From NCBI GenBank assembly GCA_963576725.1, contig OY755242.1, positions 1,626,404-1,690,403 of the forward strand: a DNA stretch of 64,000 nt, given 5' to 3'. Numbering within the stretch: the first letter of the stretch is position 1; each line of letters starts with the position of its first letter. Under the pieces are notes generated by a model. That model had not been told where the DNA came from. It made no database searches and worked only from the letters and a program-made list of their open reading frames with translations. This DNA is from Azorinus chamasolen. Taxonomy: Eukaryota > Mollusca > Bivalvia > Cardiida > Solecurtidae. Positions 33,561-44,173 of this stretch are shown here, one piece after another. The position numbers and the translations under genes were made by a program.

Positions 33561-34199
33561 GCATCATTGTAAAACATCCATGTCACAGATGGTTTCCAAA
33601 GCATTTTCGCCGCCCAAATACATGGCGGAACCATCCATGTACATATCCACTAGAATAACAATCCAGCAAAATCGAACAGTCCAACCAGAAATCGAATCAG
33701 ATTGACCGATAGTGACACTGATTGAAAAGTAGCCAACTTATGGTTTTCACGAATGGCGTCACCGCGCCTGTAGATGTTGCTTTATTTATTTCTGATGTAT
33801 AAAATACACTTGTTTAAAATCTTGGTTGCTTGATTATAGAACTAGGTGATTTCAAAGATAGTTTAAACATAATTTATTTCCATTCTATACATATATTGGA
33901 AATGGGGTTTGGTCACAAGTTCTGACAACGTTAGTTTCGACTCTCCCCCTACAAAACTGTGTACAATCAAAATACAATGGCGATTTCTACATGACATACA
34001 GCTAGTAAGTACATAACAAATCAAAGTGAAAAAAAATGAAAACGAGAAAGAATGTGTGACAGACAAAGTATAAAGAGGAGAACAGGGGAGTGTAAGAGAA
34101 AGAGAAGTTGCATGTTAGAGAGAAAGACAGAGTATAAAAACTATCATTGAATCAAGCAAATGATCAGACGACTAAAGCATTTGATGTTGAATACATAAA
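33561..34199. other. No gene recognised
   Basis: May include the 3' untranslated part of the CR1-like element on the minus strand; its end could not be defined. Confidence 0.35.
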
Positions 34200-34238
34200 T
34201 AAAGAAAGACACATTTGAGGTAAAGATTCAAATTCAAA

Positions 34239-34856
34239 TTAAAATCTCCCAGTTTGTTTAATGTAAGCATACACGGCAGAAAAAGGTGTTTTATTGTCAT
34301 CATCACTCAATTCTAATTTACCTAACAACAAAGTATCCGTGTTTAGAGGGTGGTAATTTCGCGTGGCATTAAACAGATTTACTCTCTGTTCTTGGAAAAT
34401 TCTACATCTAAAGAAGTAGTGATGTGCATCTTCAATTTCATTTGAGCAATTACACATTGGGTTTGGGTTAAGGTGATTATTAAATAAATCACTGTTCAAA
34501 TTACTACAGTGGTTTCTTATCCTAGCGTGCATAACAGATAAACGTCTATTTCCAAAACAATAAAAGGATGGAACAAAACAATTATTTGGGCTATAAGAGC
34601 TATCGCGTAAGCCTTTCTTAAAAGAACTCAAAGTATTTGAATTTCTAATATCAGTGTTAATATTGTTCTATAAACCTATTGACGATGGAATACACGAATG
34701 TTTTGAAATAGTTGTTCTAGTAAATGGAACTTCGGTGTTTCCTCGATTTCGCAAAGCATAGTGGGTTATCTCCACTACACATGGTGGTAACAAGTCGCTT
34801 ATATATGATGGAACCATATTATGATGAGTTTTGTACATGAAGGATAATTTCTGCAC
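34239..34856 (-). pseudogene. CR1-like element: C-terminal domain
   Basis: Two frames, 34668-34856 ('MYKTHHNMVPSYISDLLPP') and 34239-34631 ('RRLSVMHARIRNHCSNLNSD'). They end with 'CNCSNEIEDAHHYFFRC', a cysteine/histidine motif of the kind found after many non-LTR reverse transcriptases and thought to bind nucleic acid. The stop is at 34239. Confidence 0.75.
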
Positions 34857-34933
34857 TTTACGTCTTCTTAATAGAGAATCCCATCAACATTCACGATAGA
34901 GATTGTCAAGGGATACAGATCTGGTGAGTCCAG

Positions 34934-35037
34934 TTACAAAACGAGCGGCTTCATTTTGCATTTTATCCAAAGACTCCTGAGCAATGTATAGTACAGCCAT
35001 CCCAAACTATTGAAGCATACTCCAGTATTGGCCGAAC

Positions 35038-35083
<46 letters not shown>

Positions 35084-35707
35084 ATTCAAAGAAGGTCTAT
35101 TCAAAGTAAATTTAAGTTTCTTCATTATTTCAATTGTTTTTGATGCTGATTGTAATATATTGTCAATATGGTTATTCCACTGGCCATTTGAAGTCAAGGT
35201 TACTCCTAAGTGCTTATGTGATTCAACAAATCTAATGTTAGAATCTTCAAAAATAAGATTTGGATGCACAACATCATTTTTACAAAGCGAAAACATCATT
35301 GCTTCAGTTTTATTGGGATTAAAACTGACACGCCACGTCTTTGCCCAAGCTGAAATTAATCTTAGATCGTGGTTTAACATACCCTCAATATCATTTAAAT
35401 TAGAGGCAGAAATGTACAACGAACTATCATCTGCAAATAATCTGGTTAAACTCAGTAGAGGGTTCGATATATCATTAACATATATTAAAAATAAAAGAGG
35501 CCCTGACACAGATCCCTGAGGAACACCGGCTGATAAAGTCTTTATATCAGAATTTGAAGATCGAAGAACAGCTTTTTGAGATCTATTGTTCAGATAATTA
35601 GAAATCCATGACAAAAGGTGTCCGTTTATGCCGTTTTCCTGTAATTTAAGGATGAGGCCTTTATGCCACACTCGATCAAAAGCCTTAGAAATATCACAAA
35701 ACACCAT
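34934..35707 (-). pseudogene. CR1-like element: reverse transcriptase catalytic half
   Basis: A 257-codon frame starting at 'MVFCDISKAFDRVWHKG' carries the first catalytic aspartate. It continues with 'GVPQGSVSGPLLFLIYVNDI' and 'FADDSSLY', with catalytic ADD at residues 92-94 (near 35430), then the thumb 'HLGVTLTSNGQWNNHI'. At residue ~209 it runs into an isoleucine/tyrosine repeat coded by (TA)n at 35041-35081, after which the sequence is out of frame. The opposite-strand frame at 35160-35519 is a shadow. Confidence 0.88.
35041..35081. repeat. (TA)n microsatellite inside the reverse transcriptase
   Basis: About 20 TA units with no interruption, adding an Ile-Tyr run to the reverse transcriptase frame. 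Confidence 0.95.
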
Positions 35708-36300
35708 ACAAGAATACTGTTTTTATCAAAGGACTGGCATATATGATGTACTATATCAATCAGTTGGTATACAGTTGAATGATTAGGAAGGAACCCAGAT
35801 TGATATTTATAGATAAGGTTATTTTCGAAGAAAAAGTTGTACTTATGTTTGAAAACAATTCTTTCGAACACCTTACCATAACAGCTGATTAGTGAAACAG
35901 GTCTATAGTTTGATGGTAATGATTTATCCCCCTTTTTGAACAGTGGAATTACATTTGCTATTTTCCAAGAATCTGGAAAAACACCTTCATTTAGAGATCT
36001 ATTAAAAAGTATTGCAAGTGGTTTCGATATCGATTTTACTGATCCTTTAAGCATTCTGTGTGAAATTCTGTCTGGTCCTGACGCTTTGTCTACAGCAAGT
36101 GAAATAATAATTTCTTCGATCTTAGTTTCAGAAATATCAATATTTGTCAATCTATTTCCAGTTTTAGGTGACACCGGAGTAAGACGAGCATTTTTATCAT
36201 CTATATTAGATATTGAAACAAAATAATTATTTAAAAAATCAACCTTTTGTTTCCGTGATATGGACCATTGGAGTTCTCCGCTGGGCCCAGTTTCGTACAA
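35626..36300 (-). pseudogene. CR1-like element: reverse transcriptase N-terminal half
   Basis: A 224-codon frame with the typical sequence blocks 'DKASGPDRISHRMLK', 'PDSWKIANVIPLFKKGDKS', 'NYRPVSLISCYGKVFERI' and 'YQSGFLPNHSTVYQL'. These are the fingers and early palm of a Jockey-superfamily reverse transcriptase. At about 35700 the frame shifts and continues in the next feature. Confidence 0.85.
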
Positions 36301-36389
36301 CGGCGGTATATTTGATGGGCAGCTATTGGTTTTTATAAAGTGCCGAATAATATTCCAGAAACCTTTTTTATTATTTGTTCTTTATCCTT

Positions 36390-37577
36390 CTAGATTATGT
36401 TCCAATGAGTTGAAAAATGTTTGCTTTGCATGTTTTTTATATTATTGACCTTACTACGAATATGCTTATACCTATTAATATCATGCTGTTTCTTGGTTCT
36501 AAACGCTATTATTTTAAGCCTATCTCTTAGTCTACTTGCTTTATGTAATTCAGAATCGAACCAAGGTTTATCTTCTTCGCGAACTGTAATTATCTGTGAT
36601 GGAATACATTCCTGAACAAATTGGTGAAATGTTTCAGTAAACAAATCACAAACCTCAATAACCGAGCCATCATTAAGACACTGCCAATCAAAAGAGATAA
36701 TTTTGCATTTAAAAGATCAAAATTGGCCCTTTTGTATAATTATACTTTTCTTTCAAAACTACCCTTTATTTCATATGGAAAAGGTAAATGAATATATGTA
36801 GCATTATGATCGCTTATATCAGGTGGTACTGTTAATGTCCCAGAGTCCTCATATAGCATGTCAGAAGGGATAATAATAGGATCTAGTAGTGCATTAAGTC
36901 TTGTTGGTGATTTAATAGTATTGTATTGATCATAGAATTTGTTAACATAATATCCTTCAGATTTCGCCTAGTATAATTTAACAAATCTTCATTAAAATCT
37001 CCAAGTAAAATGACGTTCATGGATAATTCATATGCCTTCTCAATATTACGATTAAGATTAACAACATCAGATGTCGTAGGACTATAAAAGGTTCTAATCA
37101 AATATGAGTTTTTGTTAACTTTGACCCTTATCTAGATGGATTCAGTACAAAATTGTTCAAGATCAGGAACTCTTTCATAAATCAAATTAGACGATACGTA
37201 AATAAGTATCCCCCCACCATGATTAGTTCTATTTTTTTCTAAAAGGACAACTAAACATTTCAGACAAACATAAGAATTCATCTGAGACATTTACATCTAG
37301 ATGAGTTTCTGTGAAACATAATATATCAAAAGCAGCAAAGTTATCTCGGATGAATTCTAATTTATGTCGTATACAATGTACTTCTAATGTTACAATGTAA
37401 GATAGATAGATTATTTGTATCCGATTCAATCGGTCCTGGGTTAGACTCAATATCCCCTGCTTGCATAATCAAAATAGTCAGTAGAACAGCATAAAACATA
37501 GTAACAAAACGTTCTCTAACCACAAAGTGTACATACTGTGTAGATCCACCCCAGGAGACATCCTGATCTGGATCCAT
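36390..37577 (-). pseudogene. CR1-like element: 2A motif and endonuclease part
   Basis: Starting at 37577 (MDPDQDVSWGG...), a hydrophobic stretch (FYAVLLTILIM) precedes 'AGDIESNPGP' at 37431-37457. This is a match to the D(V/I)ExNPGP 2A motif, which in other elements makes ribosomes skip a peptide bond. The endonuclease follows in several frames: 'FDILCFTETHL' (37229-37450), 'NVILLGDFNEDLLNY' (36883-37101) with the GDFN catalytic box, and 'EDKPWFDSEL' (36390-36644). Frameshifts separate each block. In an intact element this domain nicks target DNA to prime reverse transcription. Confidence 0.75.
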
Positions 37578-37600
37578 ACAGTAACTTCACAAGTTGTATT

Positions 37601-37959
37601 ACAGTAAAGTCATGGATATGAATATTTTACATGTACTATACTTCGGTTCAAAAGAAACACAACGTAATTATATCACGACAACTCGGCAGTAGAAATTGAG
37701 TCCGATAAGTTACATTTCAATGGCCTATCCTAACAGTCTAGATCCCAATCAGGTGCCTAAAAAGCATCTATCTCGATCCAAGCTGATTGACATGTGACCA
37801 GTCTCTTCTCAAGAGAGTGTAGTTAAACTACAGTTTACCTGTCCAATACTCAAATAAATTTAAGGAAAACATAAATTTAAGGAAAACATTCATCATGAAT
37901 ATCCATCTTTCTTATCATGTAGCACGCACAGGGGCCCATCTTGCTTTACAAAACCTGCA
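37601..37959. other. No gene recognised
   Basis: Probably includes the 5' untranslated end of the CR1-like element on the minus strand; no repeat was identified. Confidence 0.35.
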
Positions 37960-38530
37960 GAAAAAGATATGTATCGTAACATAAGCAAAGAGAATATATC
38001 CCAACCAGGAGGATCCTATAGGAGCCTTCTTCTCTGGGTCAACTGTATTTGCAAAAGCTCAGAAAGGTATACATGAAAAGAAAAAGTCTAAACCATTCAA
38101 ATAAAAGAAAATTTATAACCCTTTCCCTGTTCTGGATCTAGGCCAAATTTCAAAACCTACTGAATCTTCATCAACAAAATAGGTTTAAGATCTGTATCGT
38201 AACATAACCAACGAGAATAGATCCCAATTAGGAGGATCCTATAGGAGCCCTCTGCTCTGGGTCAACTGTATTTTCAAAAACTCAGAAAGGTCTACATGAA
38301 AAGAAAAAAACCTAAACCATTTAAATAAAATAATATTTATAACCCTTTCCCTGTTCTGGGTCTAGGCCAATTTTCAAAACTTACTGCATATTCATCAATA
38401 AAGTAGGTTTAAGAGCTGTATCGTAACATAAGCAAAGAGAATAGATCCCAATCAACAGGATCCTATAGGAGCCTTCTGCTCTTGGTCATCTGTATTTGCA
38501 AAAAACTCAGAAAGGTCTACAGGAAAAGAA
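37960..38530 (+). repeat. ~223-bp tandem repeat (TTAA-MITE derived), about 2.5 copies
   Basis: 'gtatcgtaacataa' recurs at 37971, 38194 and 38418, spacing 223-224 bp. Each unit has a TTAA-MITE start ('taaccctttccctgttctgg'), and a hairpin module ('gatcccaatcaggaggatcc' type with 'ctataggag' apex). The third unit is cut at 38530 by repeat D and continues at 40300-40544. Confidence 0.85.
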
Positions 38531-40299
38531 ACAAGAAATATCTTTTAAAAAGATATTCAGCGGTATTCAAATATTGACATAATGTACAAAACAATAATGA
38601 TATTAAATCTCTGCCAACTTAATTTTAATGTTTGGAGATTCTGTTAGCACAGGGAACCAGATCTATGAAGGGTTGCTTGTTATTTTACTAGCAGAGAAGC
38701 ATGTAATGGAAATTACTTGAGAAGAATAAGCAATTATGGAAAAAATCAAGTTACTTTTATAGGAAATCACTATTAAAATGTACAATGTCAAATTATATTT
38801 TGAAAGCTATCTGAAGTTAGTTCTTTATTTTACCTATTATAAAAAATTATTTGAAAGCATGTATATTTATATTGATATATATATATATATAAGATAACTA
38901 ATTGGATACACTTTAAATAAAGCATACAGAATTTAGTTTTTGTCTAATTACTTAAAGAAAGGTATATATCTATAGCCTGGATCAACGCATTAATCGACGT
39001 GTGTGCATCATCATTAGTGACACCACTAACTGAATACACATGTATTTTTAAAACAATATAAAGTTAGCAATATCAAATATCAACCTACTACTCGATCCAA
39101 AGCCCCAGGTGATAGAGCCGTAACAATAACCTTTAGTAAGTAGCTTTTTATCACAGAGAGCGAACAACCAGAGCCTTAATTGGTGCTGTGGTCGGGGATA
39201 GTAATTAATACTATTAATGCCACTACTCTTATATACTAAAGAACATTTCTTCTTTATTTCCTATAGCATTGCCTGTGAATTATGGTGGTTTCGGCAAAGT
39301 ACCTTTTCGTCAAAGTGGATGTTATCAAATGTGGTATTAAATTGATAGCAAAATGATAATAAACGTTTAAAAGTTTAATAGTGGTTTTGGCAAACTGGCA
39401 ATAATGCTCAGCAATCATAACTATGAGGTGATAAGTACGATAATGGGTTAGGAACTGATATAAAGTATGACACACCAAAAATTGAATAGTCAAAATTGAT
39501 CCGAAACACTTTTAAGGATAATATATCATCTATATAGTATTATTCAGTAATATCGTTTATGTATTATATACCCTAGTTTTGATAATGACCAAAGTAATAA
39601 ATAATTCATATTGTTTTACTGGTCATGGTGATAAACAATTATGTGACTACAGTATTGTACATGTATTTGAATCCACCAAAAGTTGAACTAAACAACATTT
39701 TGACTGAAAACAAAAAGCATAAAGTGAGTGGCAAACAGTTTGGACCAAGACTAAAATCAAAACTGAATGGGATAGTAAATCATTAGTAATGTATTATGTG
39801 GCCTGTGGCTGTTTCAATGACTAAACAATGTGACTATAGTATTTAAAAGCACCTCTTTATCACTCATTGTACCCAAGGTTGAGTAAGTGTAAATATGTCA
39901 CCTGCTTAGTTAATATCCTGATCTGTATAAACCAAAAACAATAGACCACATATCAATATTTAACATATTGATAATTATTTAATCATTTTGATTATTCAAT
40001 TTTTGCTTTTTAATACAAATTTTCAATTTTTGCCGAACGTCCTAGGCCGAATAAAAAGATGGCCAAAACGTCCTGGGCCGAAACATCCGGGGCGAAACTT
40101 CCTAGGCCGAAACGTCCTACATTCAGTTTGGCCATCTGTAGAGGCATTATAAAAGACTGTATGCCAGTCAAGGGGTTAACTAATGAAAATACGGTTTACT
40201 AGAAAATACTATTAGGTCATATGCAAATTACAATGCAACATAGTTCTGATTGGTGGAAAACTAGAACAAAAGTGAAAATAGACAGCTAGCCGCTGAAAA
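38531..40299 (+). repeat. Repeat D, copy 3 (1.77 kb)
   Basis: It runs from 'acaagaaatatcttttaaaa' to 'gacagctagccgctgaaaa' and aligns with copy 2 (8548-10439) without the 516-bp nested element. A segment at about 39500-40130 differs from copy 2. It contains 'cgtcctaggccgaa' repeated four times with variation (40035-40125). No coding capacity was seen. Confidence 0.7.
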
Positions 40300-40324
40300 A
40301 AAACATTCAAATAAAAGAATATGG

Positions 40325-40544
40325 ATAACCCTTTCCCTGTGACGGGTCTAGGCCAAATTTCAAAACCTACTGAATATTAATCAACAAAATAAAGAAAAAC
40401 GGAAGGTGGAACATCGCAGACATTTTAGAACTATTATCAAACAGAGCAGATACTGATCAGACGGCTCCTATCAGGAGCCGTCTGATCTGGATCTATCCTG
40501 TTTGCAATTGTACGAAAGTACGTTTGTATGAGGGAAAGGGTTAA
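40325..40544. mobile_element. TTAA-type MITE with type 1 hairpin
   Basis: Starts 'ataaccctttccctgtgacg' (ATAA instead of TTAA) and ends 'tatgagggaaagggttaa'. The centre, 40440-40507, is a long hairpin with apex 'cggctcctatcaggagccg'. It also completes the interrupted 223-bp repeat. Confidence 0.75.
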
Positions 40545-40730
40545 TCAGACAATAATAAACACAATATGCCCCCGGTGTAAACGGCTTGCTATAGACAAAC
40601 AACTAGGTCTGACGTGTCAAAGGTCAGCCGAGTCCATTTGTTAGGTAGATCAGCATTCCGCATGTTATTGGACCATTTTTTTTAAACAGACGAGTTTAGT
40701 ATATAAGATAAAATTGAAGGCGGAATTGTT

Positions 40731-40825
40731 GTCAGTAGTTTAGCGCAGTGGGTAAAGTCTAGGTACGCAGAAGACATTGCGAGAGTAGTTTTTTATTGAG
40801 CGTGGGTTCGAATCCCGTGTCGACC
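40731..40825 (+). repeat. tRNA-like sequence, left arm of fold-back
   Basis: A-box-like 'tagcgcagtgggtaaag' at about 40741 and B-box 'gggttcgaatcccg' at about 40803-40816. The distance between boxes is longer than in an ordinary tRNA, so this is a tRNA-derived sequence and not a likely functional tRNA. Confidence 0.55.
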
Positions 40826-41111
40826 TTAAACCGTTTTTAATTTTTAATGAATAGTAGGGTATTATTTTAAGTCATATTGTATAATTGTAATGGCCATTTA
40901 TGCACATGGTCCTCTATGTTAGGAAAGGGTGCCTTTATTTGAGTTCGAGTCCTATATTAGCCATATTTTCAATAATAAATCGATGCTAAAATATGAATAT
41001 CAATATAATTTTTATTAAATGTCTTGTACAAGTGACTTCTTAATGCTCAACAAAACTAATGCTCTTAAGGGGACTTTCCTTAATATTTTTAGCAAACTAA
41101 ATATTTTAGGT

Positions 41112-41208
41112 TGATGCGAGACTCAAACCTGCGCCATGATAAAATGTTCGTCGATCATATACTTCTTTATGGTCCTACGTCTTATCCACTACGCTATATT
41201 TCCGATAA
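41112..41208 (-). repeat. tRNA-like sequence, right arm of fold-back
   Basis: On the minus strand it reads A-box-like 'tatagcgtagtggataag' and B-box 'ggtttgagtctc', at the same spacing as the left-arm copy but with many substitutions. Confidence 0.5.
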
Positions 41209-41345
41209 CTAATGCGCTTATTCTTTATACCTATAACTAAACAGTTTCTTTTATAAATGGCACGTGGATATCTGAAATGCTGATCTCCCTTAAAAATGGA
41301 CTCGGCGAACCGTCAGACCTAGCTGTTTGACTATACAAACCGGTT

Positions 41346-41851
41346 TCTTACAATCCCATTTTAATTGCAATCTATAAATAGCATATATTTCGGAAAACCA
41401 AACCATCACTAACCCTCTGCCCGCAAAACACGTATTTGTCTGCGGCAATAGTAATATGCTTCAATCCTTCAAAATAAAAACACATTTCTTTGCAAACTAC
41501 GACCAGACCATCAGAAAGTCTGAATTCAGATGATACTCCTGATCACTCATTGCTTCATCTAGCTCCATCATATTTAGTACTACTACTTAGGCAACGCACT
41601 TCAATTTAAGTGCAGAGTGGATAGTCGCTGCACTTTTCGCTACGGACCACTTTCGATATAAAACATATTAGTATATAGAAACAATGAAAAGCCACAGTTA
41701 AGATCCAGCTCAGACTGCGAAAACTCAAACTCCGAGCTGGAACTAAATTGCTGCACGATACAAGCCTAATAATACCCGATCTATAAATAGCACACATCGT
41801 GGAAACCCATTTACCTTTAGCCTGCTATAGGCGGCCAGTTGAAGAGCCCAT
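41346..41851. other. No gene recognised
   Basis: No domain or repeat found; the frame at 41606-41797 has no recognisable motif. Confidence 0.4.
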
Positions 41852-41918
41852 GCAAACAGTTTTGATCCAGATGAGACGCCAAGTAACTTGGTGTCTCGTC
41901 AGGAGCCAAGCTGTTTGA
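41852..41918. repeat. Hairpin module, type 2
   Basis: 'gcaaacagttttgatccaga' against 'cgtcaggagccaagctgttt', apex 'gccaagtaacttggt'. The orientation is reversed relative to most copies, judged by the mismatch base. Confidence 0.75.
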
Positions 41919-42302
41919 CACCCTGTGCGCATTTTTGAAGACAAAAAGAACACAGACAGAATTTCGACAGTGCATTAGTAGAAAAAACCCCGCAAAATTA
42001 ACTTGGCCATCAGGCTAAAGGTTAAACCACATCAAAAATAAACACGAGGGTAATTATCCAGCAATGCCAAGTTCAGATTCAACGTCAGATTCAGCTGTCA
42101 GCCTGACAGGTCTACCATCCCGGGTGACTTTCGCAAAAACAAAGCCATTATGTTACCAACAGCTAATAACTCTGTTACTTTCCTTGAGTTCTATCACGCG
42201 TTTCAATAGTTCACTTATGGCCTTTATTTTAGACTCGATGTCTGGATATGTTTCCAATGCTCCATCTTACGAGGTTTACATATCTCTCCCGTGCTCCATC
42301 TT

Positions 42303-42545
42303 ACGACATTTACATATCTCAAATTATTCGTTTCGCTAGAGCTTATTCTTCTGTTGCCGATTTTAACAGTCGAACTCTCATTTTAACTGAAAAGCTGCTT
42401 AAGCATGGATGTAGATATTATAATCTAAGATTAACATTCTCTTAATCTTACCATCGAAATCTCTTACTCATTGGAAAGTATAAAAACAATATTAAGACGC
42501 TCTTGCGACACGGTATTTTACATATGGAATTTTATTTTGATTGAT
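42303..42545 (+). pseudogene. Penelope-like reverse transcriptase, C-terminal fragment 1
   Basis: Encodes 'YDIYISQIIRFARAYSSVAD', 'FNSRTLILTEKLLKHGCRYY' and, after a stop, sequence matching 'ISKYNCNLRTLLQQGI' of the next fragment. A short partial duplicate ('SYEVYISLP', near 42265) precedes it. It is a degraded tandem copy of the fragment at 42600. Confidence 0.65.
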
Positions 42546-42599
42546 TTATAAACTAAATGTAAACTTATTGGACATACTTTTTGTCTCACTTTGTTCATC

Positions 42600-43066
42600 A
42601 CATTCTAGATGGAGATGTGCCCCGTTCTACATCTTATGGGGTTTATATTTCTCAATTTATTCGGTTTGCCCGAACCTGTTCTGTGCTTTAAGATTTTAAT
42701 AGTCGTAATTTAGTTACAACTGATGAACTTCTTAAGCAAGGTTACAGATATCACAAACTTCGGAAAACGTTTTCTAAATTTTATTATCGAAATTTACCAC
42801 TCATTAGTAAATATAATTGTAATCTACGGACGTTACTGCAACAAGGCATTTCTCAACCAGACCTTTATGGGGATGTTGCCTACAAACTTAGGAAAATTCG
42901 GAGTCATATCCATTTTCATGATTTGTTTATAAAACGCATTAAAACATTTAAGAAGAAAGGTTATGATCCCATTATATTGCAACGCACTGCATGTTTGGTT
43001 ATCGACCCTTTTACAGTCGGTAGCTACGCTTGCCTCTTTGCTTGCGCGATGACAGGCCGAGAGTAG
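42600..43066 (+). pseudogene. Penelope-like reverse transcriptase, C-terminal fragment 2
   Basis: Begins 'LDGDVPRSTSYGVYISQFIR' and has one in-frame TAA near 42690. It then stays open through 'LLKQGYRYHKLRKTFSKFYY', 'LYGDVAYKLRKIRSHIHFHD' and 'ACLVIDPFTVGSYACLFACA' to a TAG at 43064-43066. It overlaps the fragment at 10440-11033 in 'LDGDVPRSTSYGVY', showing that they are parts of one protein family. The catalytic domain is absent. Terminal repeat A follows directly. Confidence 0.75.
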
Positions 43067-44169
43067 TACTCTATGATGGTATACTCTTACACTCGGACAC
43101 GGAATGAGCTTACCAGACTCATGTATTACTTTTTCCCTGTCGTGCCCTTAACGGCTTACCTGCAGGTGCTCTGACTTCAGCAAAGTCATTGAGTACATAT
43201 TTGACGGATTGTCACATTTTTACATGTTGTCCTGTGTTCACTGTCGTCTATGTTGTGGGTAAGTCCGGCGGGGATACCTTTATTTACACTATTTGTAAAG
43301 CTAGGGTGACTTTGAGAGAAGCGTGAGGTTAGGACGTCCGTAAACCGGTTTAAACCCCCAGTGGTGTTTTTGCTGCTGACCGTGCCAAGGCGGTACTCTC
43401 TTTGACACCCTTCCTTTTGTTTGTCTTACGTCTTTGTGCTTGTGATTTTGTTCATGTGTGGATTGTTTGTCTCTAGTTCTTGTGTGTCTGTTGATGTTGT
43501 CTGTGTTGATCTCGTGTGTGAGTGTGCGTTTCGGTGTGTGGTTGTGTATGTGTATGTGTGTGTCATGCTGTCTATCGGTGTTTTAGTGGTAGTTGCGTCT
43601 TGTATGTGGCTTTGTCAGCTTGACTTTACTAGTTTTCCATTAAAAGATTCATTAAAAAGGGACATTGCCATAGTACTACAACATACTGCATTGTCTGATT
43701 GTCAACCCTTATACAGCTGGCAATCTCGATGCCATCTTTTCATATACGCCGACAGGAAATGCTTAGTACTCTATGAAGATACCCTCTAAAATCCAGAAAC
43801 GGAAGGAGGATGTCGGATCTTTGTACTTTCTCTTCTTTGTCGTACTCTTTACTTTTTTCAACAATTACTCTGTTTGATTAGATACACTAGCCATAGGTAT
43901 ATCCAGTTTGTCTCACTGAAATATGTTTTCGTATTACATGCATTTTACCACAGTATTTGCCTTCGTGGTTGTAGATTAGTCGGAGATGGTATATATTTAT
44001 TTACACTGTTTGTCTTTTAGGGTTGGGATGGAATAAGTGTGAGGATGGGCAACCTTAAACAGGTTTAACCTCCAGTAGTGATTGACCGTTTTAAGGCGAC
44101 GCGTCCATCTTCACCTGTTGTTTGTTTGTTTTGTCTTTGTGTGTCTCGTTTTGTCTCTCTGTTGTGCTC
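43067..44169 (+). mobile_element. Penelope-like terminal repeats in tandem
   Basis: First copy, 43067-43640: 'agtactctatgatggtatac', core at 43325-43400, then the GT-rich tail. At 43665-43800 there is a degenerate copy of the reverse transcriptase end ('caacccttatacagctggca' and 'agtactctatgaagataccc') followed by a second terminal repeat with its core at 44020-44115. The copies therefore form a partial tandem array. The 122-aa frame at 43421-43789 is valine/cysteine low complexity from the GT-rich tail. Confidence 0.65.
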
Positions 44170-44173
44170 TTAA

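Larger units (their letters stand above)
34200..37600 (-). mobile_element. CR1-like (Jockey superfamily) non-LTR retrotransposon, broken
   Basis: Nearly full-length order on the minus strand: a short N-terminal segment with a 2A-type motif, apurinic endonuclease, reverse transcriptase and a C-terminal cysteine/histidine motif. There are at least five frame breaks: near 37380 (start of the endonuclease), several between 36650 and 37230, about 36300-36400, about 35650, and the (TA)n tract at 35041-35081 followed by a break at about 34650. No target-site duplication or 3' tail was identified. Assignment to the CR1/L2 group rests on the GVPQGS and FADD motifs and domain order. Confidence 0.85.
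40572..41345. mobile_element. Fold-back element with tRNA-like sequence in each arm
   Basis: The left arm begins near 40572 and includes 'aactaggtctgacg', 'gccgagtccattt' and 'agatcagcatt'. The right arm (to 41345) contains the reverse complements 'cgtcagacctagct', 'aaaatggactcggc' and 'aatgctgatct'. Similarity continues inward through tRNA-like sequences at 40731-40825 (plus) and 41112-41208 (minus), so each arm is about 250 bp. The loop of about 270 bp is AT-rich. No transposase. Confidence 0.7.

Noticed and set aside
35160..35519. 119-codon plus-strand frame
   Set aside because: Antisense shadow of the CR1-like reverse transcriptase.
43421..43789. 122-codon Val/Cys-rich frame resembling a membrane protein
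   Set aside because: Product of the GT-rich repeat A tail; the same peptide style appears at every repeat A copy (46415, 49090).
43067..44169. Hammerhead ribozyme in the Penelope-like terminal repeat
   Set aside because: Looked for CTGATGA and GAAA cores by eye and found no convincing arrangement; a covariance-model search would decide.
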